Positions 1 through 7,625 of a stretch of 64,000 nt of DNA are shown here, piece after piece. Origin of the DNA: Cognatundibacterium luofuense (GTDB lineage Bacteria > Pseudomonadota > Gammaproteobacteria > Burkholderiales > Burkholderiaceae_D); contig NZ_JAGSPN010000001.1 in the NCBI RefSeq assembly GCF_018139685.1, positions 1 through 64,000 on the forward strand, written 5' to 3'. The notes below the pieces were generated by a model that was not told where the DNA came from, ran no database searches, and saw only the letters and a list, made by a program, of their open reading frames with translations. Every line of letters begins with the position of its first letter. Position 1 is the stretch's first letter. The translations under genes were made by a program, and so were the position numbers.

Positions 1-108
1 GACCATAGCGAGTTGGTACCACCCCTTCCCATCCCGAACAGGACCGTGAAACGACTTAGCGCCGATGATAGTGCTGCAACCAGTGTGAAAGTAGGTCATC
101 GTCAGGCT
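1..108 (+). rRNA. rrf: 5S ribosomal RNA, 3' part
   Basis: The sequence matches the conserved betaproteobacterial 5S rRNA from just inside the 5' strand of helix I to the 3' end (CCATCCCGAACAGG loop region, GTAGGTCATCGTCAGGC end). About eight 5' bases lie before the window, so this is the tail of an rRNA operon running on the plus strand. It is followed within 15 bases by a strong terminator. Confidence 0.95.
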
Positions 109-120
109 CCCTATAAGAAA

Positions 121-150
121 CCCCCGCCTCTCGACAGAGGCGGGGGTTTT
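121..150 (+). terminator. rho-independent terminator of the rRNA operon
   Basis: An 11-bp GC-rich perfect stem (121-131 with 136-146) around a 4-base loop is followed by a T run at 147-150. It sits directly after the 5S gene, so it should end the rRNA transcript before the tRNA genes. Confidence 0.93.
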
Positions 151-306
151 GCTTTTTATTGAAAGCACGGTGTTTGGCGTAGTTTATTCAAATTAGAAAA
201 AAATACGTGCAGATACTAGACAAGAAGCCGGAATTAAGTCATAATCTTGCTTCTTAAGACGTTTAGTGACAAACGCTAAACAACTTGGCTGACTAAGCAA
301 AGAAAT

Positions 307-382
307 GGGTGCTTAGCTCAGTTGGTAGAGCGGCGCCCTTACAAGGCGTAGGTCGGGAGTTCGAGCCTCTCAGCACCCACCA
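307..382 (+). tRNA. tRNA-Val (anticodon TAC), copy 1
   Basis: A 76-base cloverleaf with acceptor GGGTGCT/AGCACCC, T-loop TTCGAGCC, an anticodon loop CTTACAA giving TAC, and an encoded CCA end. A 14-base inverted repeat (278-291 with 383-396, one mismatch) flanks it and could form an extended precursor stem. It pairs with the Asp gene 33 bases downstream. Confidence 0.97.
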
Positions 383-415
383 CAGCTAAGTTGTTTGAAA
401 AAGTTTTAAGGTTTT

Positions 416-492
416 GGAGCGGTAGTTCAGTTGGTTAGAATACCGGCCTGTCACGCCGGGGGTCGCGGGTTCGAGTCCCGTCCGCTCCGCCA
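416..492 (+). tRNA. tRNA-Asp (anticodon GTC), copy 1
   Basis: A 77-base cloverleaf with acceptor GGAGCGG/CCGCTCC, anticodon loop CTGTCAC giving GTC, T-loop TTCGAGTC and encoded CCA. It is probably co-transcribed with the preceding tRNA-Val and ends just before a terminator hairpin. Confidence 0.97.
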
Positions 493-500
493 GATAAAAA

Positions 501-526
501 AGCCAGTCAGAATGACTGGCTTTTTT
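501..526 (+). terminator. terminator after first tRNA pair
   Basis: A 9-bp perfect stem (501-509 with 513-521) with a 3-base loop and a following T run. A near-identical hairpin follows the second tRNA pair at 1096-1124. Confidence 0.9.
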
Positions 527-821
527 GCTTTTGTGTGCTGTGTCCTTCGTGTCTTTTATTATTCAGAAAACATCGTATGAACGGGCAATATAATGCCCGG
601 ATCTTTTGGCACTTGATAACCTGCTTTTTATCCCGGGTTCAGGTGAAATCAAATCTGTACTGTTAGCTTCTGATGCTGCAAGTTTTATCTGCGGCGGACT
701 TCCTGTGAGCGAATAATCTGTCTGCGAGCTGTTTCCCAAGCGCATTCGCGTGCAAATGCTTCAAGAATTCCAGCGCATGAAGCGACTACCGGCGATTTTT
801 TGTCTGACACGGCAAAACAGC

Positions 822-851
822 TTGCTTTTTCCGTAAAAAATCCTGTATAAT
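822..851 (+). promoter_or_regulatory. sigma70-type promoter of second tRNA pair
   Basis: A TTGCTT -35 (822-827) and a perfect TATAAT -10 (846-851) are separated by 18 bases, about 60 bases upstream of tRNA-Val copy 2. The rest of 527-821 shows no convincing gene. Confidence 0.75.
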
Positions 852-910
852 TTACGACCTTAAGACATCCGGATGTGAGTCCGGAAACTTAGCTGACTAA
901 GCAAAGAAAT

Positions 911-986
911 GGGTGCTTAGCTCAGTTGGTAGAGCGGCGCCCTTACAAGGCGTAGGTCGGGAGTTCGAGCCTCTCAGCACCCACCA
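911..986 (+). tRNA. tRNA-Val (anticodon TAC), copy 2
   Basis: The tRNA body is identical to copy 1 at 307-382, 604 bases downstream. The 18 bases before it (GCTGACTAAGCAAAGAAAT region) are also shared, showing that the duplication included the 5' flank. Confidence 0.97.
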
Positions 987-1010
987 CAGTTAAGTGGTCT
1001 TAAAAAATTC

Positions 1011-1087
1011 GGAGCGGTAGTTCAGTTGGTTAGAATACCGGCCTGTCACGCCGGGGGTCGCGGGTTCGAGTCCCGTCCGCTCCGCCA
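1011..1087 (+). tRNA. tRNA-Asp (anticodon GTC), copy 2
   Basis: The tRNA body is identical to copy 1 at 416-492, but here it is only 24 bases after tRNA-Val, because the spacer is shorter and diverged. Confidence 0.97.
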
Positions 1088-1095
1088 GAATTTGC

Positions 1096-1124
1096 AAAGC
1101 CAGTCCTTGTGACTGGCTTTTTGC
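1096..1124 (+). terminator. terminator after second tRNA pair
   Basis: A 10-bp perfect stem (1096-1105 with 1111-1120), a 5-base loop and a T-rich tail. Confidence 0.9.
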
Positions 1125-1222
1125 TTTTCTGCTCTTCGTAATGGCAAACTTTTCTCCTGAGATGCTTTGTACGAATCGCTTTTATAATGGCGTAAGGATC
1201 TATCCTGTAAAGGAGCAGTCAC

Positions 1223-1726
1223 GTGTCGCAGCCCTATCTGAGTAAGGTGCCGCCTGATAGCGGCTTATTGTCGCAATCAGCGGATGCCGATTTTTACGAC
1301 AGCTGGTCGGTGCAGCCTGCTGATGCCGGTATCAGCACATTTGCAGCGTTGCAGGCGGTATTTCTGCGTTCACCGCGCTGGATTACACTGGCGATGACGA
1401 TACGGAACAAACTGGTCAGGCTGGCCGGACTGAAAGATCTCGGTGGCTTCGGCAATATTGACCGTCGCAAACCGCTGAGTGCTTACCGTCCGGGAGACCG
1501 GTTAGGGATTTTTACGCTGATCAGCATTGCGGACAATGAAATCATCATGGGTGATGATGACAAGCACCTCAATGTACAGGTATCGGTATTCCGTGACTGG
1601 CAGCGCAACCTGGTGACGGTAACCACGGTAGTGCATACTAAAAACTGGCTTGGTCGTTTGTATATGATACCGGTGAAACCGGCGCACCAGCGTATCGTGC
1701 CAGCCAGTTTGCGGGTTTTAGCCTGA
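1223..1726 (+). CDS. DUF2867 family protein
   Basis: 167 residues matching the general pattern of DUF2867: an N-terminal segment with FYDSW, an FLRSPRW-type motif near residue 50, and a beta-rich C-terminal half containing the DDKHLNVQVSV stretch. The biochemical role of this family is unknown to me. The start is taken as GTG at 1223 because an AAGGAG ribosome binding site lies 8 bases upstream; no ATG fits as well. No signal peptide or membrane segment is seen, so the protein is probably cytoplasmic. The 3' end overlaps the convergent DUF2269 gene by nine bases. The tRNA terminator at 1096-1124 suggests the gene has its own promoter. Confidence 0.8.
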   Translation: MSQPYLSKVPPDSGLLSQSADADFYDSWSVQPADAGISTFAALQAVFLRSPRWITLAMTIRNKLVRLAGLKDLGGFGNIDRRKPLSAYRPGDRLGIFTLISIADNEIIMGDDDKHLNVQVSVFRDWQRNLVTVTTVVHTKNWLGRLYMIPVKPAHQRIVPASLRVLA

Positions 1727-2194
1727 CAACGATACCGGTTTGAACACCATCAGTCCGTACACGATCAGCATGGCGCTGAATGCCGGATAACCCAGCCATT
1801 CCCAGTAACGGGCATAACGCCAGTACAAAGGCGGCAGTTCGCAGTTTTCTGCCAGCGCATGTGCCGCCATATCACGCATACGAATTTGCAGCCATACCAC
1901 CGGTAACCAGCAGGCACCTGCCATCAGATATAAGGCCGCACTCAGCCAGATCCATACACTGTTCAGCGGATAGCCTGCCATGTGCAGCATGATCGCGCCG
2001 CTCAGCGGCTGAATGATGACAGCCGGTGTGGTGAACCACCAGTCTGCTTTCACGACCAGCCGGCTGACTTGCGCGATACTGCTCAGATTACCGTGGCGGT
2101 GAATAAAAAACAGATAAAACGCGCTGCCGAAACCGGTTCCCACCATCAGTACCGACGACAAAATATGCAGTGTTTTCAGCATTAAATAGATCAT
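1718..2194 (-). CDS. DUF2269-type integral membrane protein
   Basis: 158 residues with about four hydrophobic helices; the first begins MIYLMLKTLHILSSVLMVGTG and includes the H residue typical of DUF2269 helix 1. The family is often found beside NAD(P)H-binding SDR proteins; its function is not established. The start is set at the ATG at 2194, because its ATGA overlaps the stop codon of the upstream oxidoreductase gene (2191), which implies translational coupling. A longer reading frame upstream is non-conserved overlap. It is the last gene of the minus-strand operon 3844-1718, which is preceded by a GbsR-like operator. Confidence 0.82.
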   Translation of the reverse strand: MIYLMLKTLHILSSVLMVGTGFGSAFYLFFIHRHGNLSSIAQVSRLVVKADWWFTTPAVIIQPLSGAIMLHMAGYPLNSVWIWLSAALYLMAGACWLPVVWLQIRMRDMAAHALAENCELPPLYWRYARYWEWLGYPAFSAMLIVYGLMVFKPVSLSG

Positions 2195-3459
2195 GATGGT
2201 TCCGCCATATGTAAGTGCAGTAATAGACTCAGCACCGCCAGATTTTTCAGCACCGGCCCGAACGGATGCAGCCAGAATGCCGGTAAAAACAATCCGATCA
2301 CAATGCTGTAAAACACAATCAGACCGGCTTGCATTCGCCACAGGCGTTTCCCCGGGCGCAGCAAAGTTGCCAGACCGAATCCTGCATCCAGCAATGCCGC
2401 TGCAAACAGCGCCAATACCGCGCTGTTACCGGATAAACCGAGCGGGCTGAGCAAAGCCAGACTGTCTTCCAGCGGCGTAAGACCGGCAGACAAACCAGCG
2501 GTTATCAGCCAGATCATCGCCAATACGATACGGTGAATACCCAGCACGCTTTTTTCCCTGACCTGTGCAGCCACGGCGCTGACGGTAGCGACCGGCAGAA
2601 AATCGCTCACCCTGCGTAAAGGACGCTTGCACAATGCGGGCAGCGCATTACGCTCAGTCGCACTGCCTTGCTGCAGCATTTGCCAGCTGTCCGGTGTCAG
2701 CGCGGAGGAAGGGAGCCACTGCGCACACCATGCGCCTGCTGCTGCAAGACCGGCAGGCAGCCGGATCACCGGTGCCGGTGCTTGTCCCAGCAGTGCGCGG
2801 TAGGCCAGCAATAAGCTTTCCACCGTTTTGCGTTCAGGGCCAGCCAGCTCTGCGATCGCAGGAACCTGTTCACTGCCACATAACTGCACGACGGCAGTAC
2901 ATAAATCATCGATGTGCAGTGGTTGCAAGCCGGCATCCGGTAAGTGCGGCACCACCAGCACCGGCAGACTGGCCAGTCCCATCAACAACTGGCTGGAAGC
3001 ACCCTGCGCAGAAAAAATCAGCGAAGGCCGCAAGACCGTGCAGCGCAGCTGCGGGAAAGCCGGTGCAAGATATTCCAGCAGATAGCGGTCAGCTGCCAGT
3101 TTGCTGCGGAAATATGCAGTGCCGCCCAGATCTGCACCGAGCGCAGAAATCTGGATGATTTGCTGCACGCCTTGTTGTGCTGCGGCGAGAAACAGCGCCT
3201 GCGGTGCATCAGTGTGAATTGCGCTGAAGTCGCCACTTTGCTGTTCGCGCAGAATACCGACGGCATTGATCACTACATCGCAACCCTGCACCAAAGTTCG
3301 CCACTGTTCCGGACTGTGCTGAGCACGGAAATCAGTCAGCCGGTCGCTATCCAGACGCGGACGGCGAACGCCGCGCACAATCTGATGACCCGCCTGTGCT
3401 AACGCTGTGCTCAGTGCATGACCGACCATGCCGTCGGCGCCGCAAATCAGGATGCGCAT
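2191..3459 (-). CDS. SDR-family NAD(P)-binding oxidoreductase with C-terminal DoxX-like membrane domain
   Basis: 422 residues. Residues 1-290 form an atypical/extended SDR: GADGMVGHA nucleotide-binding loop at 7-15, a VGILREQQ segment, ISALGA and a YFRSK (YxxxK-like) motif near 118-124. Residues 310-420 contain three to four hydrophobic helices resembling the DoxX-like domain found fused to such proteins. The fold predicts binding of NAD(P) and quinone-type or sugar-like substrates at the membrane, but the substrate is unknown. The gene begins two bases after the stop of the small membrane protein upstream and overlaps the DUF2269 gene by 4 bases, so the three genes form one operon, probably regulated by the GbsR/MarR protein at 3959-4495. 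Confidence 0.85.
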   Translation of the reverse strand: MRILICGADGMVGHALSTALAQAGHQIVRGVRRPRLDSDRLTDFRAQHSPEQWRTLVQGCDVVINAVGILREQQSGDFSAIHTDAPQALFLAAAQQGVQQIIQISALGADLGGTAYFRSKLAADRYLLEYLAPAFPQLRCTVLRPSLIFSAQGASSQLLMGLASLPVLVVPHLPDAGLQPLHIDDLCTAVVQLCGSEQVPAIAELAGPERKTVESLLLAYRALLGQAPAPVIRLPAGLAAAGAWCAQWLPSSALTPDSWQMLQQGSATERNALPALCKRPLRRVSDFLPVATVSAVAAQVREKSVLGIHRIVLAMIWLITAGLSAGLTPLEDSLALLSPLGLSGNSAVLALFAAALLDAGFGLATLLRPGKRLWRMQAGLIVFYSIVIGLFLPAFWLHPFGPVLKNLAVLSLLLHLHMAEPS

Positions 3460-3460
3460 A

Positions 3461-3844
3461 TCAGGCTCCGTTCACCGCTGCCGCACCGCTTACTAATGGC
3501 TTTGCAGGCACGCCAGTTGCGGTCGCATTGCCCGGTATCATTTTCAGCAAACGCTGGGTGAAAAACAGCAGACCCAGCAATACCGCACTCAGACTCAGCA
3601 GCAGCGCGCGCTGCAATACTTCATCTGCGCCTGCCGTCATATCCGGATGTTCAAAATACAGACTCGCGAGCAGTGGCAACCCCAGTAATTGCAGATACAA
3701 CACGCGGCACCAGAATGTGGTGCGCTGATGGCTGCCGCATAATTCACTGAGTAATTCGCGCAGCGGCTGACGGATCAGCAGAATAGCGCTGCCACCGGTG
3801 GCGAACGGAATCAGGACTTCCAGCATTAAACGCATGGTACTCAT
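3461..3844 (-). CDS. small integral membrane protein, unknown function
   Basis: 127 residues with three or four hydrophobic stretches (LEVLIPFATGGSAILLI; LYLQLLGLPLLASLYF; LLLSLSAVLLGLLFF). I do not recognise the family. The ATG at 3844 is preferred over a GTG at 3847, because it lies six bases from a clear AAGGAG site. It is the first gene of the operon continuing into the SDR/DoxX-like and DUF2269 genes. The palindrome ATTTCTGT-N4-ACAGAAAT lies 24-43 bases upstream, in the expected promoter/operator position. Confidence 0.75.
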   Translation of the reverse strand: MSTMRLMLEVLIPFATGGSAILLIRQPLRELLSELCGSHQRTTFWCRVLYLQLLGLPLLASLYFEHPDMTAGADEVLQRALLLSLSAVLLGLLFFTQRLLKMIPGNATATGVPAKPLVSGAAAVNGA

Positions 3845-3864
3845 CACTCTCTCCTTTAATAACA

Positions 3865-3889
3865 GTTATTTCTGTAAAGACAGAAATTA
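3865..3889. promoter_or_regulatory. palindromic operator, copy 1 (membrane operon)
   Basis: ATTTCTGT (3868-3875), four bases, ACAGAAAT (3880-3887): a perfect 8-bp dyad just upstream of the minus-strand operon starting at 3844. A 24-base segment here matches 4516-4539, upstream of the GbsR/MarR-type gene, with a single change in the spacer. Binding by that regulator is inferred. Confidence 0.8.
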
Positions 3890-3958
3890 ACTTGCCGAAA
3901 AAAGGCGGACATTACTCCGCCGTGTTTCAGGTGACTGCGCGGGCAGCCGCCTGTTTGC

Positions 3959-4495
3959 TTACTCCTCTTTGCCGCTGCCGCGGAAAGTACGGCTCAGTTT
4001 CGCCGTCATCCCCAGTGTTTTCATCAGCGTATCCGGCTTCAGTCTCAGCATTTCATCGGCCAGCGTGCTCATAGTTTCGATGAATTCCAGTGTTTCCTGA
4101 ATTCTGGTCTGCGTTCCTTCCGGTTCTGCCGCCAGATCCGGATGCGCCAGACAATCGCGCAGTGTGCTGATGGTCGGGTCGATTTCACGCTGACGCCGTC
4201 CGGCCACGATCAGCTTGAACAATTCCCACACATCGGTCGAGGTTTCAAAATGATCCCTGCGGTCGCCGCGCAAATGCACCACCCTCACCAGATTCCAGGA
4301 TTGCAACTCTTTGAGGCTGTTACTCACATTCGAGCGCGCCACGCCCAGGGTTTCGGTAATTTCCTCCGCATCCATCGGCCGTCCGGCCAGATACAGCAAG
4401 GCATGAATTTGCGCCACAGTGCGGTTTACGCCCCAGCGGGAGCCCATTTCCCCCCAGTGGAGGACGAATCTTTCGGTAATCGGTGTCAGTTCCAT
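3959..4495 (-). CDS. GbsR/MarR family transcriptional regulator
   Basis: 178 residues. An N-terminal winged-helix domain (ELTPITERFVLHWGEMG start, then AQIHALLYLAGRPMDAEEI and the recognition-helix region VARSNVSNSLKELQ at about 52-65) is followed by a helical, probably dimerising tail. This is the characteristic GbsR-type layout; the family includes repressors of osmoprotectant uptake genes, but the effector here is unknown. The gene is preceded by the same palindrome as the adjacent membrane operon, so autoregulation and control of 3844-1718 are likely. No Shine-Dalgarno is seen before the ATG, and the predicted transcription start falls at or next to it, so the mRNA may be leaderless. Confidence 0.88.
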   Translation of the reverse strand: MELTPITERFVLHWGEMGSRWGVNRTVAQIHALLYLAGRPMDAEEITETLGVARSNVSNSLKELQSWNLVRVVHLRGDRRDHFETSTDVWELFKLIVAGRRQREIDPTISTLRDCLAHPDLAAEPEGTQTRIQETLEFIETMSTLADEMLRLKPDTLMKTLGMTAKLSRTFRGSGKEE

Positions 4496-4501
4496 AGCGT
4501 C

Positions 4502-4539
4502 AGTATAGATTTTCCGTTATTTCTGTCAAGACAGAAATT
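4502..4539 (-). promoter_or_regulatory. promoter with overlapping operator of the GbsR-type gene
   Basis: On the minus strand, TTGACA (4529-4524) and TATACT (4507-4502) are spaced 16 bases apart. The -35 lies inside the dyad ATTTCTGT-N4-ACAGAAAT (4519-4538), so a bound repressor would block RNA polymerase. The -10 ends only six bases before the start codon at 4495. Confidence 0.8.
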
Positions 4540-4763
4540 TGAGAATGTTGTGAAAACGGGAGAAGGCAGAAGCGGCGGCGGGACCGGCGCGGGCATGGTG
4601 GCGATTCATGGCAATGAATATGTGCCGCACTCTGGATTGCCGGTTCCGGAAATCAGCTTGCGTCGGAAACAGGCGAATTGTACGCACTCTGCAGTGCCTT
4701 CACTGCCGCTGAACTGGCCGGTTCCGCTGGTGGCACCGGACGCAACCGTAACGCAGCACTCAG

Positions 4764-4893
4764 AAGGCCATTTTTGCCATCAAATGCGCAATCCCGCACA
4801 AGAAAACAGCGATGTCCGCAGAAACAGTGGGCGAGCGGGCAGGTGGTTTTTTCAAAACGGCACAATCCTGTTTTGCTCAGGTGAGGAAAACGA
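4764..4893 (+). repeat. 130-bp intergenic repeat, copy A
   Basis: About 94% identical (8 differences in 130 bases by eye) to 5484-5613 in the same orientation; the two copies flank the small membrane protein gene at 5126-5473. The central part (TGTCCGCAGAAACAGTGG) resembles shorter intergenic repeats at 27084, 40920, 48585 and 53847. Otherwise 4540-5125 contains no gene I can support; reading frames across it are not protein-like. Confidence 0.85.
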
Positions 4894-5125
4894 AGGGGTA
4901 TTCCGGCAGAGCGGCGCATGGGGTCACCGATCCATCACGGCCTTCCTTACTGCGTACCGTTGTTGTCCGGCTTTGTATTTCCGGCACGACATCCGCCTGA
5001 AAAGTGCTCTGTTGTCTGCAGGAATTTATTTGCAAAGAGATATGCAAATGTAATAATTTTGAAGTGTCTGTGATGCCGGACACCGGAATTCCTTTCCGTG
5101 CCGGATACAGCCTTTTACCCGAAAG

Positions 5126-5473
5126 ATGGATATGCAAACCAGTCTCCCGTTCCGCCAGCCCTTGCGTTTCACACTTGCGCTGATCGTGCTGTTGGCTTTT
5201 CTGGCAATCACGCTTGCTGCGATGATGCCGCCGGGTGATTTCCATTACTGGACGGTTTCCGCACCGAAACTGGTGCTGACGATGGTGGTGTTGTCCGCCG
5301 CGCTGCTGTTGCAGATCACGGGCCGTCTGGCTTTGCGCACGGCACTGGTACAGCGTTTGCCAGCACAGTTGCGGGTTCCGGTGGTCAGCGCAGCGCTGAT
5401 CGCGGCCGCGGTGGCAGTGTATTTCACCGGCAGCTATTTCCATCTCGCCAGCATTACCGTCACCGTTTCCTGA
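5126..5473 (+). CDS. putative small membrane protein
   Basis: 115 residues with three hydrophobic stretches separated by short basic loops (LIVLLAFLAITLAAMM at about 18-33; LVLTMVVLSAALLLQITG at about 48-65; VVSAALIAAAVAVYFTG at about 84-100), consistent with a three-helix inner-membrane protein. No family is recognised. The start is weak: ATG at 5126, or ATG at 5132, with no strong ribosome binding site. It stands alone between the two 130-bp repeats A and B. It could be a chance frame, but the hydrophobic/basic alternation and the absence of a better candidate favour a real gene. Confidence 0.5.
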   Translation: MDMQTSLPFRQPLRFTLALIVLLAFLAITLAAMMPPGDFHYWTVSAPKLVLTMVVLSAALLLQITGRLALRTALVQRLPAQLRVPVVSAALIAAAVAVYFTGSYFHLASITVTVS

Positions 5474-5483
5474 GTCCGTCCGC

Positions 5484-5613
5484 AAGGCCGTTTTTGCCTT
5501 CAAATGCGCAATTCCGCACAAAAAAACAGCAATGTCCGCAGAAACAGTGGGCGAGCGGGCAGGTGGTTTTTTCAAAACGGCACATTCCTGTTTTTCACAG
5601 GTGAGGAAAACGA
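5484..5613 (+). repeat. 130-bp intergenic repeat, copy B
   Basis: Direct repeat of 4764-4893, beginning 10 bases after the stop of the small membrane protein gene. Internal GC-rich and T-run segments suggest RNA structure, but no clean terminator stem is seen. No gene is supported in the remainder, 5614-5826. Confidence 0.85.
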
Positions 5614-5826
5614 ATAGCGATTTTTCGTAGCGGTGCGCAAAGTACGGACATGGCAGCGCTTGAAGCGTTTTACTGACGAAGGCACGAAGGGCGATGTTCC
5701 GTTGCAAGAGCCGTCAACGATCAGCGGAAGCTAAGGCAGTCAGACTGAACAGTCAGGGACAGAAAATCAGAGGAAGGAAAGTGTGTGGTGGGCAGCAGGG
5801 ATGGCCGCAGCCATCCCTGAGCCGGA

Positions 5827-6732
5827 TTAGGCGCTGGCCGGTTGCGCTTCGCCGTCGAGGGCGAATACCAGATCGTCGATCATGGTGGCCAGTTCGCCGG
5901 TCATCAGCGCGAAGTCGGTATCGAAACGTTCTTCTTCGTTGACGCCTTTGTCTTTGGCTTCATCCATTACATCCAGCGGCTTGATGCGCTTGATGGTCAG
6001 GTTATCGGTCAGCACAAAGCTGATGCGGTCATTCCAGGTCAGTGCCAGCTTGGTACACAGTTTGCCGGCAGCGATATGTTTCTGGATATCGTCCGGTTCC
6101 AGCGTGTGACGTACATAGCGCACGGTGGATTTGTCTTCATTCGCGCTTTTGAGCTCGGTATCCTGATCAATCGTGAAGCCTTTCGGTGCTTCATTGCCAG
6201 CCAGCCAGCCGGTCATCGCCGCTTGCGGACTGGATTTGGTGCGCAGCGCTTCCAGCGGCAGCTTGTCGCAGCATTTCAGCAACAGCTTGATCACTTCATC
6301 CGCTTTGGACGGGCTGGAGGCATCAATCACCAGCCAGCGATTGACCGGGTCGATCCAGACGAAAGTCTGGCGACGTACCGCAAATGCGCGCGGCAGCAAT
6401 TCTTCGGTCACGCGCTCTTTCAGATCTTTCATCGCTTTGCGACCCGGCGCAAAACCCTGCTGCTCTTCCAGTTCCGCTGCGCGGGCTTTGGTGACCTGAT
6501 TGATCACGCTGGATGGCAGCAGTTTTTTCTCGGTGGCCAGCGAAATCAGAAACTGGCGGTTGACGCTGTGTACCAGCAAGTCATTGCCGCGTGGCGAAAT
6601 CCAGCCCTGACTCTGCATTTCACTGGAAGCACAGTCAGAAAACGCTATACGCGCCAGTTGCTGATGCAATTCTTCGGCCTGGATGTCCCATGCGCCGTTC
6701 AGACGAAAGATTTGTAAATTTTTAAACCACAT
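5827..6732 (-). CDS. rdgC: recombination-associated protein RdgC
   Basis: 301 residues, the normal length for RdgC, with the hallmark start [11 protein letters not shown], the GWISPRG segment near residue 45, and the conserved [13 protein letters not shown] and WIDP segments. RdgC forms a ring-shaped dimer on double-stranded DNA and limits RecA loading, affecting recombination and replication-fork repair. The gene is monocistronic: the nearest gene downstream on the same strand is beyond the 130-bp repeat, and the upstream gene is divergent. The start is fixed by the family N-terminus. Confidence 0.97.
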   Translation of the reverse strand: MWFKNLQIFRLNGAWDIQAEELHQQLARIAFSDCASSEMQSQGWISPRGNDLLVHSVNRQFLISLATEKKLLPSSVINQVTKARAAELEEQQGFAPGRKAMKDLKERVTEELLPRAFAVRRQTFVWIDPVNRWLVIDASSPSKADEVIKLLLKCCDKLPLEALRTKSSPQAAMTGWLAGNEAPKGFTIDQDTELKSANEDKSTVRYVRHTLEPDDIQKHIAAGKLCTKLALTWNDRISFVLTDNLTIKRIKPLDVMDEAKDKGVNEEERFDTDFALMTGELATMIDDLVFALDGEAQPASA

Positions 6733-6958
6733 AGTCTATCCAAACAAGCAAAAGCGCCATTCTACACGCTGGCAGCGCGCCGGACAGCCCGATTTGGGCG
6801 CGTTCCGCACCAACAGTTCGCGCCGTGCAGCGGTCGTTTCACGGCGGATTCCGGCAAGTGGTCGCAAGTGCCTCGCATCCCTGTGCCGCCCCCGCCATAC
6901 TGGCTTCATCGCAGGACACAACACGAAACAACACATCAACATTCACAGGGAGATCATC

Positions 6959-7465
6959 ATGCTGCAACAAATTCTGAGCAACACACCGGTCTGGGTCTGG
7001 GTATTACTGGCATTTCTGGTACAGCGCGGCGTGCAAGCCAGCCGCGACCGCGAAGTCAGTCTGCGCATGTTGCTGATTCTGCCGTTGGTGATGCTGGGGA
7101 TTTCGCTGAACAGTCTGGCAAAACACTATGGTCTGGAAAGCTGGCCTGTGATGTTGTGGGGCAGCACAATGCTGCTGACCGGGTGGGTGGTGGCGCAGCG
7201 TATGCAGCCTGAGCAAATGGTGCGTATCAGTGCCGACCAGTACCGCCTGCAAGGCAGCTGGGTACCACTGGCGCTGATGATGACCATCTTCGTTGGTAAA
7301 TATGCAGAAAACGTGGCGCTGGCAATCGTACCGGCACTCAGCCAGCAAAACACCTATGTCGCCATCAGCAGTCTGTTTTTCGGTGTACTGAACGGTGTGT
7401 TTTTTGCCCGTGTATGGCGTGTGCTGATGCTGTCGCAGTCTGCGAAACAAGTACAAATTGCCTGA
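6959..7465 (+). CDS. DUF6622-like membrane protein
   Basis: 168 residues and about five hydrophobic helices, starting MLQQILSNTPVWVWVLLAFLV. The sequence pattern (early QRGVQASRDREV, then LPLVMLGISL, then WVPLALMMTIFVGKY) matches small betaproteobacterial inner-membrane proteins annotated as DUF6622, whose role is unknown. The ATG at 6959 has an AGGGAG site eight bases upstream; reading further upstream gives non-membrane, non-conserved sequence. It is followed by a 13-bp hairpin at 7482-7513. Confidence 0.75.
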   Translation: MLQQILSNTPVWVWVLLAFLVQRGVQASRDREVSLRMLLILPLVMLGISLNSLAKHYGLESWPVMLWGSTMLLTGWVVAQRMQPEQMVRISADQYRLQGSWVPLALMMTIFVGKYAENVALAIVPALSQQNTYVAISSLFFGVLNGVFFARVWRVLMLSQSAKQVQIA

Positions 7466-7481
7466 TGCGGGAATCTTCTGA

Positions 7482-7549
7482 AATGCGGTGTAAGTGTCTG
7501 CTTACACCGCATTCTGGTTTCCGCTGCCGAAATGTCTCAGGAAACCAGA
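7482..7549 (+). promoter_or_regulatory. two adjacent hairpins between membrane protein gene and argS
   Basis: Hairpin 1: a 13-bp perfect stem 7482-7494/7501-7513 with a 6-base loop. Hairpin 2: a 10-bp perfect stem 7513-7522/7540-7549 with a 17-base loop. Neither has a T run directly after it. The first may still stop the upstream transcript; the second overlaps the -35 region of the putative argS promoter. Confidence 0.6.
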
Positions 7550-7574
7550 CAGGGCACGGGGCAGACAGTATAAT
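7546..7574 (+). promoter_or_regulatory. putative argS promoter
   Basis: A perfect TATAAT (7569-7574) lies 17 bases after a weak -35 (CAGACA, 7546-7551). The -10 ends 52 bases before the argS ATG. Confidence 0.55.
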
Positions 7575-7625
7575 GATTGCTGTCCCAATTCTGAAAAATT
7601 GCCAAAGTGCAATGATTTAAGTGCC

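Noticed and set aside
4142-5053. Long plus-strand open frame of about 300 codons
   Set aside because: It runs antisense through the regulator gene and across repeat A; the translation has no family resemblance and no ribosome site.
4877-5707. 276-codon minus-strand frame covering repeats A and B and the small membrane gene
   Set aside because: Low-complexity, His/Gln/Arg-rich translation typical of an antisense shadow; its two ends are the repeated sequence.
5842-6717. Plus-strand frame opposite rdgC
   Set aside because: Complement of a strongly recognised gene; Phe/Gln/His-rich translation is a frame artefact.
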